From the NCBI GenBank assembly GCA_038148895.1, contig JBBVGQ010000001.1: a stretch of 64,000 nucleotides of DNA; one strand, 5' to 3'. Of this stretch, positions 41,830-51,308 are shown in pieces. This DNA is from Tamlana sp038148895 (lineage in GTDB: Bacteria; Bacteroidota; Bacteroidia; Flavobacteriales; Flavobacteriaceae). The translations under genes were made by a program, and so were the position numbers. The notes under the pieces are model-generated. The model was not told the DNA's origin. It did no database searches and saw nothing but the letters and a program-made list of their open reading frames with translations. Positions within the stretch are counted from its first letter, which is position 1. Every line of letters starts with the position of its first letter.

Positions 41830-42564
41830 ATGAAGCTAACTTCCATAATAGTAGAAGACGAAGAAACCAGCAGAGATATTCTAAAAAACTATCTTAAAAA
41901 ATACTGCCCCAATGTTACTGTTTTGGGAGAGGCGGCCAATGTTGAGGAAGCCCTGGTTTTAATACGGAATAATGATTTAGACTTGGTTTTTCTGGATGTA
42001 GAAATGCCATACGGGAACGCATTTGACTTGTTGGATAAAGTTGGTGATGTTGATTTTGAAACTATTTTTGTTACCGCCTATAACCATTACGCCATAGATG
42101 CTCTAAATGCCCATGCCTCCTATTATTTGATGAAACCCATTTCAATAGATGAGCTCATCAAAGCAGTGGATTATGTAACCGAAATCAAGATTAAAGAAAA
42201 CGTGCTTCAAGGTCAAGTACTAGTGCCTAAAACCAATGCCGTAAATGGCAAAATCACTATTCCCCAACTTGATGGTTTTGAAGTTTTAAACACAGCAGAT
42301 ATTTTATACTGCAAGGCCGATGATAATTACACAGAAATTTACCTTAATAACAATAAGAAAAAGTTGGTCAGCAAAACCCTCAAATATTTTGAGGAAGCTC
42401 TAAGCGATGTTAGTTTTGCCCGGGTACATAAATCCTATTTGGTGAATGTTAACGAAGTAGTAAAGTACGTAAAAGGAAAGGGTGGAAGCGTCGTCCTGAG
42501 CAATGGCAAGGAAATTATGGTTTCAGCCTCAAAAAAATCGGATTTATTGTCGTATTTTAAGTAA
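41830..42564 (+). CDS. LytTR-family response regulator
   Basis: A 244-residue regulator: receiver domain (about 3-120) with phospho-acceptor Asp56 in VFLDVEMP, conserved Thr in IFVTAY and Lys in LMKPIS; then a LytTR DNA-binding domain (about 140-242) with DILYCKADDNYTEI and FARVHKSYLVN. Its ATG immediately follows the kinase stop codon, so the two are translationally linked and form a two-component system. Target genes are unknown. Confidence 0.95.
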   Translation: MKLTSIIVEDEETSRDILKNYLKKYCPNVTVLGEAANVEEALVLIRNNDLDLVFLDVEMPYGNAFDLLDKVGDVDFETIFVTAYNHYAIDALNAHASYYLMKPISIDELIKAVDYVTEIKIKENVLQGQVLVPKTNAVNGKITIPQLDGFEVLNTADILYCKADDNYTEIYLNNNKKKLVSKTLKYFEEALSDVSFARVHKSYLVNVNEVVKYVKGKGGSVVLSNGKEIMVSASKKSDLLSYFK

Positions 42565-42590
42565 CTAATTAGTCAACCTCAATTTTTAAT

Positions 42591-43295
42591 ATGTCCATTA
42601 AAGACAAACTTGCTGCCCAACGTATTTACATGCTTTTAGGTGCGTTGTTTATAACCTCGTTGGTAGTTTCAAATTTAATTTTCCAGAAGTTTTTTTATTG
42701 GTACCCGTTTGATGTAGAGGTTTTTGGAAGTAAGCTGTTTGTTGTTTCCGTGGGTATTTTGCCTTATCCCATCACGTTTTTGATTACCGATTTAATCAGT
42801 GAAATTTATGGAAAAAAACGAGCAAATCAAGTTGTCGTTACAGGTATTTTTGCGTCTCTTTTTTCGGTTTTAATTGTTTTTGTGGCCGATATCGTTCCGG
42901 CAGTTCCAGATTCGCCGATAGATGATACCCTTTTTTCAAGTGTTTTTGGTAGAACTATTTTGGCTGTTGGGGCAAGTATGACGGCTTATTTATGTGCCCA
43001 GTTTGTAGATATTCAAATTTACCATTTCTGGAAAAGGGTTACCAAGGGCAAACATCTTTGGTTGCGCAATAACTTTTCCACATGGCTATCCCAGTTCGTA
43101 GATACGTTGTCAGTTGTGCTACTTCTGTGCCTTTTTAAGGTTTTACCGTGGAGTCTTTTTAAGGGGCTTTTAATCAGCGGCTTTTTGTTTAAGGTTTTTG
43201 TTGCCCTTTGCGATACACCTTTTATGTATTTGGGTGTATATTTATTCAAAAAACGATTTAATTTAATGGATAACGAAGAGATTGATTTGCTTTAA
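42591..43295 (+). CDS. Queuosine precursor transporter (YhhQ family)
   Basis: An inner-membrane protein of 234 residues with about six helices. PYPITFLITDLISEIYGKKRA is the hallmark of the YhhQ/VUT family, and NNFSTWLSQFVDTLSVVLLL its second conserved part. Family members take up 7-cyano- or 7-deazaguanine precursors of the tRNA base queuosine. It begins 26 bp after the response regulator gene and may be co-transcribed by chance rather than function. Confidence 0.9.
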   Translation: MSIKDKLAAQRIYMLLGALFITSLVVSNLIFQKFFYWYPFDVEVFGSKLFVVSVGILPYPITFLITDLISEIYGKKRANQVVVTGIFASLFSVLIVFVADIVPAVPDSPIDDTLFSSVFGRTILAVGASMTAYLCAQFVDIQIYHFWKRVTKGKHLWLRNNFSTWLSQFVDTLSVVLLLCLFKVLPWSLFKGLLISGFLFKVFVALCDTPFMYLGVYLFKKRFNLMDNEEIDLL

Positions 43296-43403
43296 AATGT
43301 TCGTTCAGAAATAAATAACCACATTGGTTAAATTTTTATTAAACTTTTTACTTACTTCGTCCCAAAACCCTTTTATAACGTATATTTCTACAAACGCTAC
43401 CCC

Positions 43404-46079
43404 ATGAAGAAAGCATTAAAAATTATAGGACTAACCATATTAATTATTTTGGCGCTATTGCTTACCATACCCTTTACATTTCAAGGTCAGATAAAGGAAA
43501 TGGTTAAGCGATTCATTAACCAAAACTTAAACGCTCAAGTAGAGTTCAGCGATGTTAGTTTAAGCTTTATTAGAAGCTTTCCCCAAGCATATGTGGGGGT
43601 TTCAGATTTGGTTATTACCAATTTCGAGCCGTTTAAAGACGAAACCTTAGCTACGGTAAAAAATATTTCTTTCACCATGTCTGTTAAGGAACTTTTTAAA
43701 AAAGCAAGCGATGGCCCTGTTGTAGTAAATTCCATTAAGGTTAATGAAGCCATGTTGACGTTAAAAACAGACAAGTTTGGTAATGAAAATTATGATATTG
43801 TAAAAGAAAGAGGTGAAGATTCGGCCACAGAAAGTAGTGGTTTTGCTTTTGATGTTGAAGATTATGTCATAAATAAAAGTGCATTTAGTTATGTAGATGA
43901 AGCTTCAAACATGGCCATTTACATTACGGAGTTGAACCATTCTGGGCATGGGATATTTTCGGCTGACGCTTCAGAATTGGATACAAAAAGTGAGGCCAAC
44001 GTTAGCTTTTCAATGGATAGTACCAATTATTTGTCCAACAACCCAGTGAAATTGGATGCTTTGATTGGTATGGAATTAAACAACAACAAATACACGTTTA
44101 AAGAAAATAAAGGCTTTATAAATGATTTGCCTCTAGAGTTTCAAGGTTACGTGCAACTCCTTGAAAACGGACAAGACATAGACATTGTTTTTGAAAACCC
44201 AGAATCTCATTTTAAAAGCTTTTTGGCGGTTATTCCGAAAACCTATTCCAAAAACATCGAGAATGTTCACACGACGGGCGACTTTAAAGTAAAGGGCATT
44301 ATAAAAGGCATGGTGACCGATGAAACTATCCCGACTTTAGACATAAGCATCACCTCAAATAATGCCTCGTTTAAATACCCCGATTTGCCAAAACGTGTTG
44401 AAAATATTACCATTAATACGAGCATAAAAAATGCAACTGGGAATGTTGATGATACTTATGTAGATATAAACGCACTTAATTTTAAGATAGATAATGATGT
44501 GTTTAAATCTTCAGCTACTTTAAAAAACATCACCAAAAATATGCTGGTAAGCGCCAACCTTGATGGGGTTATCAACTTGGCGAATATTACAAAGGTTTAT
44601 CCTGTTGAATTGGAGAATCAATTGAGTGGTATTTTAAAAGGGAAATTAAACACGGTTTTTGACATGAATGCCATTGAAACCAACGCTTACGAGCGTATTA
44701 AGAACAATGGTGCTATTAGCGTTACCGATTTCGTGTTTTCATCAGAAGATATTGTGAACCCCATTCATATTTCACAAGCGGATATGACCTTTAATCCGGG
44801 AACGGTAACCTTGAATAATTTTAAGGCCAGAACTGGCGATAGCGATTTGAACGCCACAGGTACCATTAAAAATTTATTTGGCTTTTTGTTGAGCGATAAT
44901 ACTTTGAAAGGAAATTTCAACGTAACATCCAACTTATTTAAGATTAGCGATTTTATGTCTGAGGATAAGGAAAAATCGGCGGACAATAAAACCACCAGTG
45001 ATATGGAATCTTTGAAAATCCCCGCTTTTTTAGAATGCATGATTACTGCCAGTGCCAATACTGTTGTTTATGATAATTTAAATTTAAAAGATGTAACCGG
45101 GAAACTGTACATAAAGGACCAACAGGTATGGCTTGAAAACATGACATCCAGTATTTTTGATGGTGCTTTGTCTATTTCAGGAGATGTTTCAACAAAAAAC
45201 GAAGTGCCTACGTTCAACTTAAATCTGGGTGCTGACGGATTTGATATTGGTAAATCTTTTAAGGAGATGGAGTTGCTTCAAAATATTGCGCCAATTGCAA
45301 AATTAATCCAAGGTAAAATAAATACAAATCTTAAGCTTTCAGGAAATCTGGACAATGAGTTTTCACCTGATTTAAAAAGTATTTCTGGAGATGCCTTGGC
45401 GCAATTATTAACAACAAAAATAAGTGCCGACCAAAGTCAAATTTTGAGTAAACTTGAAGGAGCCCTAAGTTTTGTTGATTTTGATGAACTAGATTTAAAA
45501 GACGTAAAAACCCATCTCTCATTTGCCAATGGAAAGGTAAGCGTAAAGCCATTCGATTTAAAATATAAAGATATTGGCATAACTGTTTCCGGCTCCCATG
45601 GTTTTGACAAAACGGTTGATTATAATGCTGTTTTTAATGTACCCGCCAAATATTTGGGAAGTGAAGTAAATAGGTTAATCGGTAAAATAAACGATGCAGA
45701 AGTAAATAAAATCACCATACCTGTTACTGCAAATATTACAGGGAACTTTACCTCTCCAAATGTTAAAACAGATTTGACGGGTGGTGTAAAAAACCTAACC
45801 CAACAACTTATTGAGATTGAGAAGCAAAAATTGCTTAACCAAGGCAAGGACAAAGTAAAAGACTTGATAAGTGGTGTTATTGGAACCAACAATACAAAAA
45901 CAGATTCTGTTAAACAAAATCAGGCCGATGTTGTTAAGGATGTTTTGGGTGATATTGTAAAAGGCACTACAACAAAAAAAGATACAGATAGCACCAAATC
46001 CGGTACAACCGTAAATAATGTTAAAGCTGCATTGGGCAATTTGTTTGGTACGGCAAAGAAAAAGGATACTGTGAAATAA
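43404..46079 (+). CDS. AsmA-like outer-membrane biogenesis protein
   Basis: An 891-residue protein with a single N-terminal membrane anchor (about 5-28) and a long strand-rich region, with AsmA-type segments at both ends (for example SFPQAYVGVSDLVITN and, late, ALSFVDFDELDLKDVKTHLSF). The last 80 residues are Lys/Thr/Asp-rich and probably disordered. AsmA-like proteins form bridge-like lipid channels or affect outer-membrane lipid balance. It stands alone and is convergent with murI. Confidence 0.88.
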   Translation: MKKALKIIGLTILIILALLLTIPFTFQGQIKEMVKRFINQNLNAQVEFSDVSLSFIRSFPQAYVGVSDLVITNFEPFKDETLATVKNISFTMSVKELFKKASDGPVVVNSIKVNEAMLTLKTDKFGNENYDIVKERGEDSATESSGFAFDVEDYVINKSAFSYVDEASNMAIYITELNHSGHGIFSADASELDTKSEANVSFSMDSTNYLSNNPVKLDALIGMELNNNKYTFKENKGFINDLPLEFQGYVQLLENGQDIDIVFENPESHFKSFLAVIPKTYSKNIENVHTTGDFKVKGIIKGMVTDETIPTLDISITSNNASFKYPDLPKRVENITINTSIKNATGNVDDTYVDINALNFKIDNDVFKSSATLKNITKNMLVSANLDGVINLANITKVYPVELENQLSGILKGKLNTVFDMNAIETNAYERIKNNGAISVTDFVFSSEDIVNPIHISQADMTFNPGTVTLNNFKARTGDSDLNATGTIKNLFGFLLSDNTLKGNFNVTSNLFKISDFMSEDKEKSADNKTTSDMESLKIPAFLECMITASANTVVYDNLNLKDVTGKLYIKDQQVWLENMTSSIFDGALSISGDVSTKNEVPTFNLNLGADGFDIGKSFKEMELLQNIAPIAKLIQGKINTNLKLSGNLDNEFSPDLKSISGDALAQLLTTKISADQSQILSKLEGALSFVDFDELDLKDVKTHLSFANGKVSVKPFDLKYKDIGITVSGSHGFDKTVDYNAVFNVPAKYLGSEVNRLIGKINDAEVNKITIPVTANITGNFTSPNVKTDLTGGVKNLTQQLIEIEKQKLLNQGKDKVKDLISGVIGTNNTKTDSVKQNQADVVKDVLGDIVKGTTTKKDTDSTKSGTTVNNVKAALGNLFGTAKKKDTVK

Positions 46080-46103
46080 TAGTTGGATATTGGGAATACA
46101 CTA

Positions 46104-46883
46104 TTAAAAAGCCAGATATTCAACTTTGTATTTGTCTGATAAAAGTGATTTTAGTATTTCCGGATTGTCATTTGTGAAAAACTCATTTTTAGGTTTTAAT
46201 ATATTTGTATTTAGTAGTTGATTCTTTTCTAGAATTGCTTTTGTTTGTCTTGCAACTGCTTGGCCAGAATCAATGATTTTTACATCATTTGGTAAAAGTT
46301 CAATAAGGGTTGGAATTAAATAGGGGTAATGTGTGCAACCCAAAACCAAATAATCAATATTGGCCTCAATCATAGGTTCTAAATAAATTTTTAGAAGCGC
46401 TTTCATTTCTTCTGAATATAGTTTGCCACCTTCAATCAGCTCGACAATGCCATTTCCTATTTGTTCAATAACTTTAATGTCTTTTGCAAATAGGTTTGAT
46501 GTTTTTGAAAACAGTTCGCTACTCAAGGTACCTTTGGTGGCCAAAATGCCCACAGTACTTGTTTTTGTTTGGAGCGCCGCGGGTTTTATAGCGGGCTCAA
46601 TTCCAATAAAAGGAATATTATAATTTGCACGTAAATAATCAATAGCATTGGTGGTTGCCGTGTTGCAAGCTATAACAATAATTTTGCAGCCTTTGTTCAA
46701 TAAATATTCGGTGTTTTTTTTGCTGAGTTCTATAATGGCCTGTTTGCCCTTTGGACCGTATGGAGCATTGGCACTATCGGCTAAATAAATGGTGTTTTCA
46801 TGAGGTAAAAGCGCGTGGATTTCCTTCCAAATAGAAGTGCCACCAACTCCAGAATCAAAAATGCCGATAGGTTGCTCGTTCAT
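46104..46883 (-). CDS. murI: Glutamate racemase
   Basis: Makes D-glutamate for peptidoglycan. The 259-residue protein has the DSGVGG start, the first catalytic Cys in IACNTATT (Cys73) and the second in LGCTHYPYL. It is the last gene of the envelope run that begins with the CBS protein, but a terminator at 46897-46926 separates it from ompH, so it may depend on read-through or its own promoter. Confidence 0.96.
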   Translation of the reverse strand: MNEQPIGIFDSGVGGTSIWKEIHALLPHENTIYLADSANAPYGPKGKQAIIELSKKNTEYLLNKGCKIIVIACNTATTNAIDYLRANYNIPFIGIEPAIKPAALQTKTSTVGILATKGTLSSELFSKTSNLFAKDIKVIEQIGNGIVELIEGGKLYSEEMKALLKIYLEPMIEANIDYLVLGCTHYPYLIPTLIELLPNDVKIIDSGQAVARQTKAILEKNQLLNTNILKPKNEFFTNDNPEILKSLLSDKYKVEYLAF

Positions 46884-46896
46884 GGTATAACAAAAA

Positions 46897-46926
46897 TAAA
46901 AAAGCTGCCTTATAAAGACAGCTTAA
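46897..46926 (-). terminator. Terminator between ompH and murI
   Basis: On the minus strand AAGCTGTCT pairs with AGGCAGCTT (one G-T pair) around five bases, then T6. It follows the second ompH gene by about 25 bp. Confidence 0.82.
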
Positions 46927-46950
46927 ATATATTTAATAAAGATTAATTTA

Positions 46951-47451
46951 TTAGATGCCTAATTTCTTTTTTACATCTTCTAAAATATCTTTTCCGTCAG
47001 CAACAATCAAAGTGGCTCTATCCAAAACATATTGGTAACCTTGCTCTTTAGCTACTTCGTTGATAGCTTTCATGGCTTTATCTTGAATAGGTTTGAACAA
47101 TTCAGCTTCTTTTTGGGCTAAATCTTTTTGGGCATCGGCTCTAAACTGTTGGATGCGTTGTTGTTTTTCTTGAAGCTCTAAACCTCTCTTTTGGTTTTCC
47201 TCATCTGTTTTTGTAGCAGCTTCGGCTTCGTATTGTTTTACAGTATTTTGGTATTCTGTGATAGAAGCTTGAATATCTGTTTGGTAGGTTTTTCCTAAAG
47301 TTTCTATCTCTGTTTGCGCTGCTTTTGCTTCTGGCATTGCCGCAATTAAATCTTGCGTATTTATATGTGCAACTTTGCTTTGGGCTTGTGTAAAACTAAC
47401 TGTTCCAATACATAGTGCAGTTGCAAATAAGAGAGTTTTTAATTGTTTCAT
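46951..47451 (-). CDS. OmpH/Skp-family periplasmic chaperone (short)
   Basis: A 166-residue protein with a signal peptide (MKQLKTLLFATALCIGTVSFTQAQ) and the Skp layout: a small strand part (KVAHINTQDLIAAMP) and two long helices forming the tentacle (about 45-130), ending with GYQYVLDRATLIVADG. Skp holds unfolded outer-membrane proteins before BamA inserts them. It is the second of two ompH genes after bamA. Confidence 0.93.
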   Translation of the reverse strand: MKQLKTLLFATALCIGTVSFTQAQSKVAHINTQDLIAAMPEAKAAQTEIETLGKTYQTDIQASITEYQNTVKQYEAEAATKTDEENQKRGLELQEKQQRIQQFRADAQKDLAQKEAELFKPIQDKAMKAINEVAKEQGYQYVLDRATLIVADGKDILEDVKKKLGI

Positions 47452-47492
47452 TTTTAAATAGTATTAAGTGTGTGTTATAAATTTATTTTTGT

Positions 47493-48533
47493 CTAATTAT
47501 TGTTTCTTGCAGCATTTATACTGTCTTTTCTTTTTTGGCGTTCTTCTAAAATTTTCTGCTTCCTTTCTTCCAGTTCTTTTATTCGGGCTTCTCTTTCAGC
47601 CAATTTTTTCAGTCTATTTTCTTCTATAAGTTCAGCTTGGGTTTTTGTTTCAGTTTCTGGTTTTGCTTCGTCTTCTGTTTTTGTTTCATCAGTTTCTTCT
47701 CCTGTAGTTTCATTGCTTTCCTCTACTTTAGCTGAAGAACTTGTTTGGCTTCTAGCATCCAATTTAGTCTGTCTGGCTTTTTCTCTTTCTTCCAATATTT
47801 TTTGGCGTCTTTCTTCAGCCTCTTTTTTCTTGGCTTCTCTGGCTGCCAAAATTTCTTGTCTACGTTTCTCAACAGCACTTTCTCTCTCAGCCTTCTTTTC
47901 TTCTAGGGCTTTTTCCCTAGCTTCCAATTCTTCATTTATTTCAGGAATCAATTCCTCTTCTTCGGCCGCTTTTATCTCTGCTCTAGATTGCGCTTGTTTA
48001 CGTTTTGCAGATCTTGTAATACTTCTTAAAATCTGTTCGCTTAAATCGAACTGTTTTGCCGAGAACAACATCACGGCATCAGATGATTTATCGAAAATAA
48101 AATCGTATTTTCTTCCTTCAGCCAAATCTTGAACCGCTGCAAATATTTGATCCTGTATGGGCTGCATCAACTGCTTTTTCTGGATGAACAAATCACCATT
48201 GGGGCCAAAACGTTTTTGCTGATAGTCTAATATTTCGTTTTCCTCAAAATCAATATCTTCTTGGCGCTCTTCAATAAGTTCATTGGTCAACAGAGCCTTT
48301 TCGTTGCTCAAATCAATACGTTTTTGCTCAATAGCAGCTAACTTTTCCTCAATTTCATTTTTCCATTGTTGTGCTTTTGTGTTAAGCTGCTGGGTAGCAT
48401 CTTGATATTCTGGAACATTCTCTAAAATATATTCAGTATCTATGTAGGCAATCCTAACACCACGTTGTGCATAGAGAGAAGATAGGCTTAACATAAAAAC
48501 TAATGTCAGTAAAAAAAGAACGTTATTTCGCAT
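47493..48533 (-). CDS. OmpH/Skp-family chaperone with long charged C-terminal extension
   Basis: A 346-residue OmpH homologue: signal peptide (about 1-22), Skp domain (about 25-175, with GVRIAYIDTEYILENVPEYQ and YDFIFDKSSD), then an extension of about 170 residues made almost entirely of Glu, Lys, Arg, Ala and Gln, predicted to be a single long helix or coiled coil with an acidic, Thr/Glu-rich break around 265-300. The extension makes it twice the usual length. It lies between bamA and the short ompH, so both chaperones likely serve the BAM complex. Confidence 0.9.
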   Translation of the reverse strand: MRNNVLFLLTLVFMLSLSSLYAQRGVRIAYIDTEYILENVPEYQDATQQLNTKAQQWKNEIEEKLAAIEQKRIDLSNEKALLTNELIEERQEDIDFEENEILDYQQKRFGPNGDLFIQKKQLMQPIQDQIFAAVQDLAEGRKYDFIFDKSSDAVMLFSAKQFDLSEQILRSITRSAKRKQAQSRAEIKAAEEEELIPEINEELEAREKALEEKKAERESAVEKRRQEILAAREAKKKEAEERRQKILEEREKARQTKLDARSQTSSSAKVEESNETTGEETDETKTEDEAKPETETKTQAELIEENRLKKLAEREARIKELEERKQKILEERQKRKDSINAARNNN

Positions 48534-48704
48534 CGGTTTAATATTTTATAATTTATGGATTATAAATTCTAAAACGACAGATGATTTTTTCTGCCTTTTT
48601 GAATCATGTCTTCAAAATTAACGAATTTTAATCTTAAAAATTTTATTCTCGTGCAAATCATCGAAGAGTTAATAGAAAATATCGTGCCAAAATAATTTAT
48701 TCGT

Positions 48705-51308
48705 TTAAAATTGTTGACCAATTATAAAGTGAGTTTCCCAACCATGTTTGCCAGTTTCGCCTGGTAATGGGTCAAATCCATGACCAAAATCAATACCCAA
48801 TAAACCAAAGGCCGGCATAAAGATACGGATACCTAATCCTGCCGAACGGTAAACATTAAACGGATTGAAATCCCTGAAATTATTATAAGATCCGCCACCT
48901 TCTAAAAAGGCAAGGGCATAGATTTTAGCTGAAGCTTTTAGGGTAACTGGGTAACGAAGTTCCAATGAGTACTTGTTATAAATAGTACCACCATCCTGAT
49001 CTGATAGCGATTGGTTAGGGTAACCACGTAACTGAATAGCTTCACGGCCGTCCAAGCTATAATTACCCAGACCGTCTCCACCAACAAAATAGCGCTCAAA
49101 CGGAATGACACCACGAGCTTGGTTGTATGCCCCCAAAAACCCAAATTCTACCAAAGGTCTTAAAACTAAATTTTTTGTTACTTCTGTATACCACTCACCC
49201 TTGAAGTTTATTTTATAAAATTCAAGCCATTTATAGCGTTCTTGGTCAATATCAGTAATTTCCTTGTTTGCTTCGATATAGGCTAAATCAGCAGTGCTTG
49301 AAGCGTTGGCTCTTCTTTGAAGCGCATCGTTATACTCTTCAGATAGTTGATCATAATCTACACCATTAAATAAAGAATATGGTAAAGAAAATTTAACTGT
49401 AGTTGAAAATTTTGAACCTCCAGTAGGGAAGATAGGATCAACACTGGTATTGTTTCTGCTCAAACCAACGGTGTATGATAAGTTGTTTGAGTAACCGTTA
49501 CCAAAAGTAAATAAGCCTGTATTGTAGTTATTCAAATCATAGCGTTGAAAGCTTATGGCTTGCGATAATGTAAAGAAATCGTCTGGTACCGATAATCGTT
49601 TTGCTAAACCAAAAGTGATACCTGTTATGTTAAAACTTCTACTTTTATCGGCATTTCTGGTTAAATAATTGTACAAAAATTGTTTGGTATGCGATAGGGA
49701 TGTTGAAAACTGTACAGGGCGCTTGCCTCCAAGCCAAGGCTCGGAAAATGAAAAACTATAAGTTTGAAAAAAGCGGCTAGCCTGCAAACGAAGCGCTAAC
49801 CTTTGTCCATCACCCATAGGGATCGGTTTATAGGCCTCCTTTTTTAATATGTCTTTTATGGCAAAATTATTAAACGACAGACCTAAAGTGCCGATAAAGC
49901 CACCACCGCCGTAACCACCTTGCAGCTCAATTTGACTAGATCCTGTTTCTTTAACAGAGTATTCCATGTCAATGGTACCTTCAACCGGGTTGGGGTTGTT
50001 AAAGTTTGGCGATATTTCTTGGGCATCAAAAAAGCCTAATTGCCCCAACTCCCTCACAGTACGCACTACATTGGCTTTGCTGTAAAGCTGCCCTGGGCGC
50101 GTTCGGAGCTCCCGATAAATAACATGGTCGTTAGTTTTGTCGTTTCCTACTACCGATACACTGTTGAAATAAGCTGGTTTGCCTTCCGAAATTCGTATTT
50201 CTAAATCGATAACATTATGATCAGCACTAACTTCAACGGGGTTTATGCTTGAGAACAAGTAACCATTGTTTTGGTATTGGTTCGTAATATCAAAGGCATC
50301 AGGTTTTGATGGGTCTGCAATGCGCTTTTCCAACAAAACGCCATTGTATGTATCCCCTTTGTTGATACGTAACAAACGGTTTAAAAATTCATTGGAATAT
50401 ACGGTGTTACCAATGAATTTAATATCGCCAAAGGTGTATTTTTCACCTTCATTAACATCAAGGTAAAGGGAAATGGTTTTATCGCTGTTTACCACAAGAC
50501 TGTCTGATAATATTCTGGCATCCCGATACCCATTTTCTTTATAGGCGTCTACAATATGCCCTAAATCCGCTTGATATGCCGAATCAATAAACTTTGACCG
50601 CTTTAAAATTCTGAGTCTGTTTATTTTTTTCGTGCTTTTCATAGCTTTCCTAAGCCTTTTGTCACTTAGCACATCATTGCCATTGAATACGATATCCGAA
50701 ATCTTGACTTTTTCACCCTTGTCAATATTTAAAACCATATTCACTCGGGCTGTTTTGAGCGAATCATCTTTTACATCTATGGTGTTGATATGAACTTTGG
50801 TGTTGTAGTAGCCTTCTTTTTTATATTTTTTTATCAGGAAATTTTTAGTGGTAGTAAGCAGGTTTTCGGTAACTTTTACACCTTTTTTCAGTTTGTTGTC
50901 ATTTATTATTCCTTCAACCTTGCTTTTCCTTACTCCATTTACCTTAAGCTCATTAAGTTGTGGTAGGTCTGAAAGCTGAATTTGTAAATAGGCAACATCT
51001 CCTTCTATTTTAGTGACATAAACTTCTATGTCGCTAAAAAGTTTAGAGTTCCAAAGTTTTTTAATGGCATTGGCAATGTCTTCACCCGGAATGGTTATTT
51101 CCTTTCCTTTTCTAAGGCCAGAATATGTGATTATGGTTTGTTCTTCAAAAGAGGAATTTCCAGAAACCGAAATTTCCCCTAATATGTATTTTTTGCCTTT
51201 TTCGTAATTGACATCTTGTGCTTGAACTGCAACACATCCAGCAAAAATGATTACAGTAAGAAAGTGCTTTATATAAGTTAATGCAGGCAACTTAGCTAAG
51301 TTGTTCAC
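48705..51308 (-). CDS. bamA: Outer-membrane protein assembly factor BamA
   Basis: Core Omp85 protein that folds beta-barrels into the outer membrane. It has POTRA domains (about the first 400 residues, for example GEISVSGNSSFEEQTI) and the Omp85 barrel, ending HGWETHFIIGQQF. The start is uncertain: the frame is open to 51416, which overlaps uppS by 125 bp. GTG at 51308 and TTG at 51290 both give a good signal peptide ending CVAVQAQ; I list GTG. An ATG at 51359 would add an atypical charged leader. The neighbours uppS upstream and ompH downstream are the conserved Bacteroidota arrangement. Confidence 0.93.
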   Translation of the reverse strand: MNNLAKLPALTYIKHFLTVIIFAGCVAVQAQDVNYEKGKKYILGEISVSGNSSFEEQTIITYSGLRKGKEITIPGEDIANAIKKLWNSKLFSDIEVYVTKIEGDVAYLQIQLSDLPQLNELKVNGVRKSKVEGIINDNKLKKGVKVTENLLTTTKNFLIKKYKKEGYYNTKVHINTIDVKDDSLKTARVNMVLNIDKGEKVKISDIVFNGNDVLSDKRLRKAMKSTKKINRLRILKRSKFIDSAYQADLGHIVDAYKENGYRDARILSDSLVVNSDKTISLYLDVNEGEKYTFGDIKFIGNTVYSNEFLNRLLRINKGDTYNGVLLEKRIADPSKPDAFDITNQYQNNGYLFSSINPVEVSADHNVIDLEIRISEGKPAYFNSVSVVGNDKTNDHVIYRELRTRPGQLYSKANVVRTVRELGQLGFFDAQEISPNFNNPNPVEGTIDMEYSVKETGSSQIELQGGYGGGGFIGTLGLSFNNFAIKDILKKEAYKPIPMGDGQRLALRLQASRFFQTYSFSFSEPWLGGKRPVQFSTSLSHTKQFLYNYLTRNADKSRSFNITGITFGLAKRLSVPDDFFTLSQAISFQRYDLNNYNTGLFTFGNGYSNNLSYTVGLSRNNTSVDPIFPTGGSKFSTTVKFSLPYSLFNGVDYDQLSEEYNDALQRRANASSTADLAYIEANKEITDIDQERYKWLEFYKINFKGEWYTEVTKNLVLRPLVEFGFLGAYNQARGVIPFERYFVGGDGLGNYSLDGREAIQLRGYPNQSLSDQDGGTIYNKYSLELRYPVTLKASAKIYALAFLEGGGSYNNFRDFNPFNVYRSAGLGIRIFMPAFGLLGIDFGHGFDPLPGETGKHGWETHFIIGQQF

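Noticed and set aside
46083..46133. Inverted repeat between the AsmA gene and murI as a terminator
   Set aside because: The arms are about 9-10 bp with a loop of roughly 30 bases and no proper T-tract, so it is too weak to call.
47500..48132. Open frame of 210 codons on the plus strand opposite the long ompH gene
   Set aside because: It is a shadow of the Glu/Lys-rich repeat of ompH: a low-complexity Ser/Leu/Phe sequence with no recognisable domain.
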